Below are positions 5,995 to 6,375 of a stretch of DNA of 6,375 nt, piece by piece (positions within the stretch are counted from its first letter, which is position 1; every line of letters starts with the position of its first letter). Origin of the DNA: Candidatus Aminicenantota bacterium. GTDB lineage: Bacteria; Acidobacteriota; Aminicenantia; UBA2199. A program made the translations under genes and the position numbers. The DNA lies in the NCBI GenBank assembly GCA_030671465.1, contig DAOVIP010000117.1:1-6375 (forward strand). The letters are read 5' to 3'. Below the pieces are notes generated by a model. It was not told where the DNA came from and searched no databases. It saw nothing but the letters and a program-made list of their open reading frames with translations.

Positions 5995-6375
5995 ATGATA
6001 GGACAAACCATTTCCCATTACAAAATCCTGGAGAAAATCGGTTCAGGCGGGATGGGTGTTGTGTATAAGGCTCTGGATAGCAAGCTGGACCGGACCGTGG
6101 CCCTAAAATTTCTTCCCCCTCATATAAGCATCAATAAAGAAGAAAAAAAACGCTTTATTCACGAGGCCAAAGCCGCAGCTGCCCTGGACCACCCCAATAT
6201 ATGCTCTATTTATGAAATCGATGAAACCGAAGAGGGCCAGATGTTCATTGCCATGGCTTTTTATGAAGGGCAAACATTAAATGAGAAAATATCAGGTGTA
6301 GGGGCGAATGGCGGTTCGCCCTTGCCCATTAACAATGCAATAGACATCGCCATCCAGATAGCTGAGGGTCTTCAA
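5995..6375 (+). CDS. Hanks-type (PknB-like) Ser/Thr protein kinase, N-terminal part (3' partial)
   Basis: The first 127 codons of a eukaryotic-like Ser/Thr kinase are present, and the reading frame is still open at the window end. The N-lobe is clear: MIGQTISHYKILEKIG leads into the glycine-rich loop IGSGGMGVVYKA (15-26). VALKFL (35-40) carries the ATP-anchoring K38, and the alpha-C helix EAKAAAALDHPNI (57-69) has E57 as the salt-bridge partner. The hinge region is IAMAFYEGQTL (85-95), followed by helix AIDIAIQIAEGL (115-126). The HRD catalytic loop and DFG motif would lie beyond position 6375, so activity cannot be judged. Relatives often continue into TolB-like, TPR or sensor domains. The start is secure: a TGA at 5974-5976 closes the frame upstream and the N-terminus matches the family. 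There is no recognisable Shine-Dalgarno. An extra segment, about 9 residues (GVGANGGSP, 101-109), sits between the hinge and the alpha-D/E helix region and is encoded by a palindromic element. Confidence 0.95.
   Translation, partial: MIGQTISHYKILEKIGSGGMGVVYKALDSKLDRTVALKFLPPHISINKEEKKRFIHEAKAAAALDHPNICSIYEIDETEEGQMFIAMAFYEGQTLNEKISGVGANGGSPLPINNAIDIAIQIAEGLQ
6300..6323 (+). repeat. GC-rich palindromic (REP-like) element within the kinase ORF
   Basis: GGGCGAA (6302-6308) and TTCGCCC (6315-6321) are perfect 7-bp inverted arms around a 6-nt loop. The outer bases 6300/6323 (A-T) and 6301/6322 (G-T wobble) extend the stem to nine pairs. With GTA in front, it resembles the GTAGGGGCGA...TCGCCCC palindromes I recall as dispersed, mostly intergenic repeats in various bacterial genomes. 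Here it is read through in frame and encodes the Gly-rich GVGANGGSP insert in the kinase. Membership of a repeat family is inferred, because only one copy is in the window. Confidence 0.5.

Overview
The window is a stretch of bacterial chromosome with moderate GC in the genes and AT-rich gaps. It encodes envelope proteolysis and Ser/Thr phospho-signalling. The large peptidase/propeller/outer-membrane-barrel protein implies a Gram-negative (diderm) host. The mix of that protein, a PknB-type kinase with the 'GSGGMGVVYKA...VALKFLPP' style, and an RsbU-like phosphatase resembles uncultured FCB-type or Calditrichota/KSB1-like lineages. That placement is an impression from family style only and has low confidence. 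I see no rRNA, tRNA, CRISPR array, transposase or phage gene.

Layout. (1) Positions 1-2793 (+): the 3' part of a large secreted or outer-membrane protein. It has an HExxH gluzincin-type peptidase domain, a TolB-like beta-propeller and a C-terminal beta-barrel that looks Omp85-like. Its true start lies upstream of the window. (2) Positions 2801-3853 (+): a PrsW-family intramembrane metalloprotease with a soluble C-terminal extension of about 140 residues, seven bases after gene 1 and probably co-transcribed with it. (3) A gap with a near-consensus sigma70-type promoter (3901-3929), then 3970-5274 (+): a soluble coiled-coil/GAF/PP2C (SpoIIE/RsbU-type) phosphatase with its catalytic motifs intact. 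(4) Positions 5379-5717 (-), convergent with the phosphatase: a STAS-domain anti-sigma-factor antagonist with the DSTG phosphorylation motif, a strong Shine-Dalgarno and its own promoter. (5) A 277-bp divergent gap (5718-5994) with candidate promoters in both directions, a degenerate repeat stretch and a possible 32-codon leader ORF. (6) Positions 5995-6375 (+): the N-terminal part of a Hanks-type Ser/Thr protein kinase that runs off the window. Its coding sequence carries an in-frame GC-rich palindrome.

How they may work together. The phosphatase and the STAS protein are the two halves of a partner-switching module: the phosphatase would remove phosphate from the STAS serine, freeing it to bind an anti-sigma kinase or another target. 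The usual third partner, an RsbW/SpoIIAB-like kinase, is not in the window. The neighbouring Hanks kinase could be another source of Ser/Thr phosphorylation, but that is inference. The peptidase-barrel protein and the PrsW protease form a separate envelope unit. I do not see a demonstrably new system. The most unusual items are the three-part envelope protein, the palindrome inside the kinase gene, and the compact phosphatase/STAS/kinase cluster.
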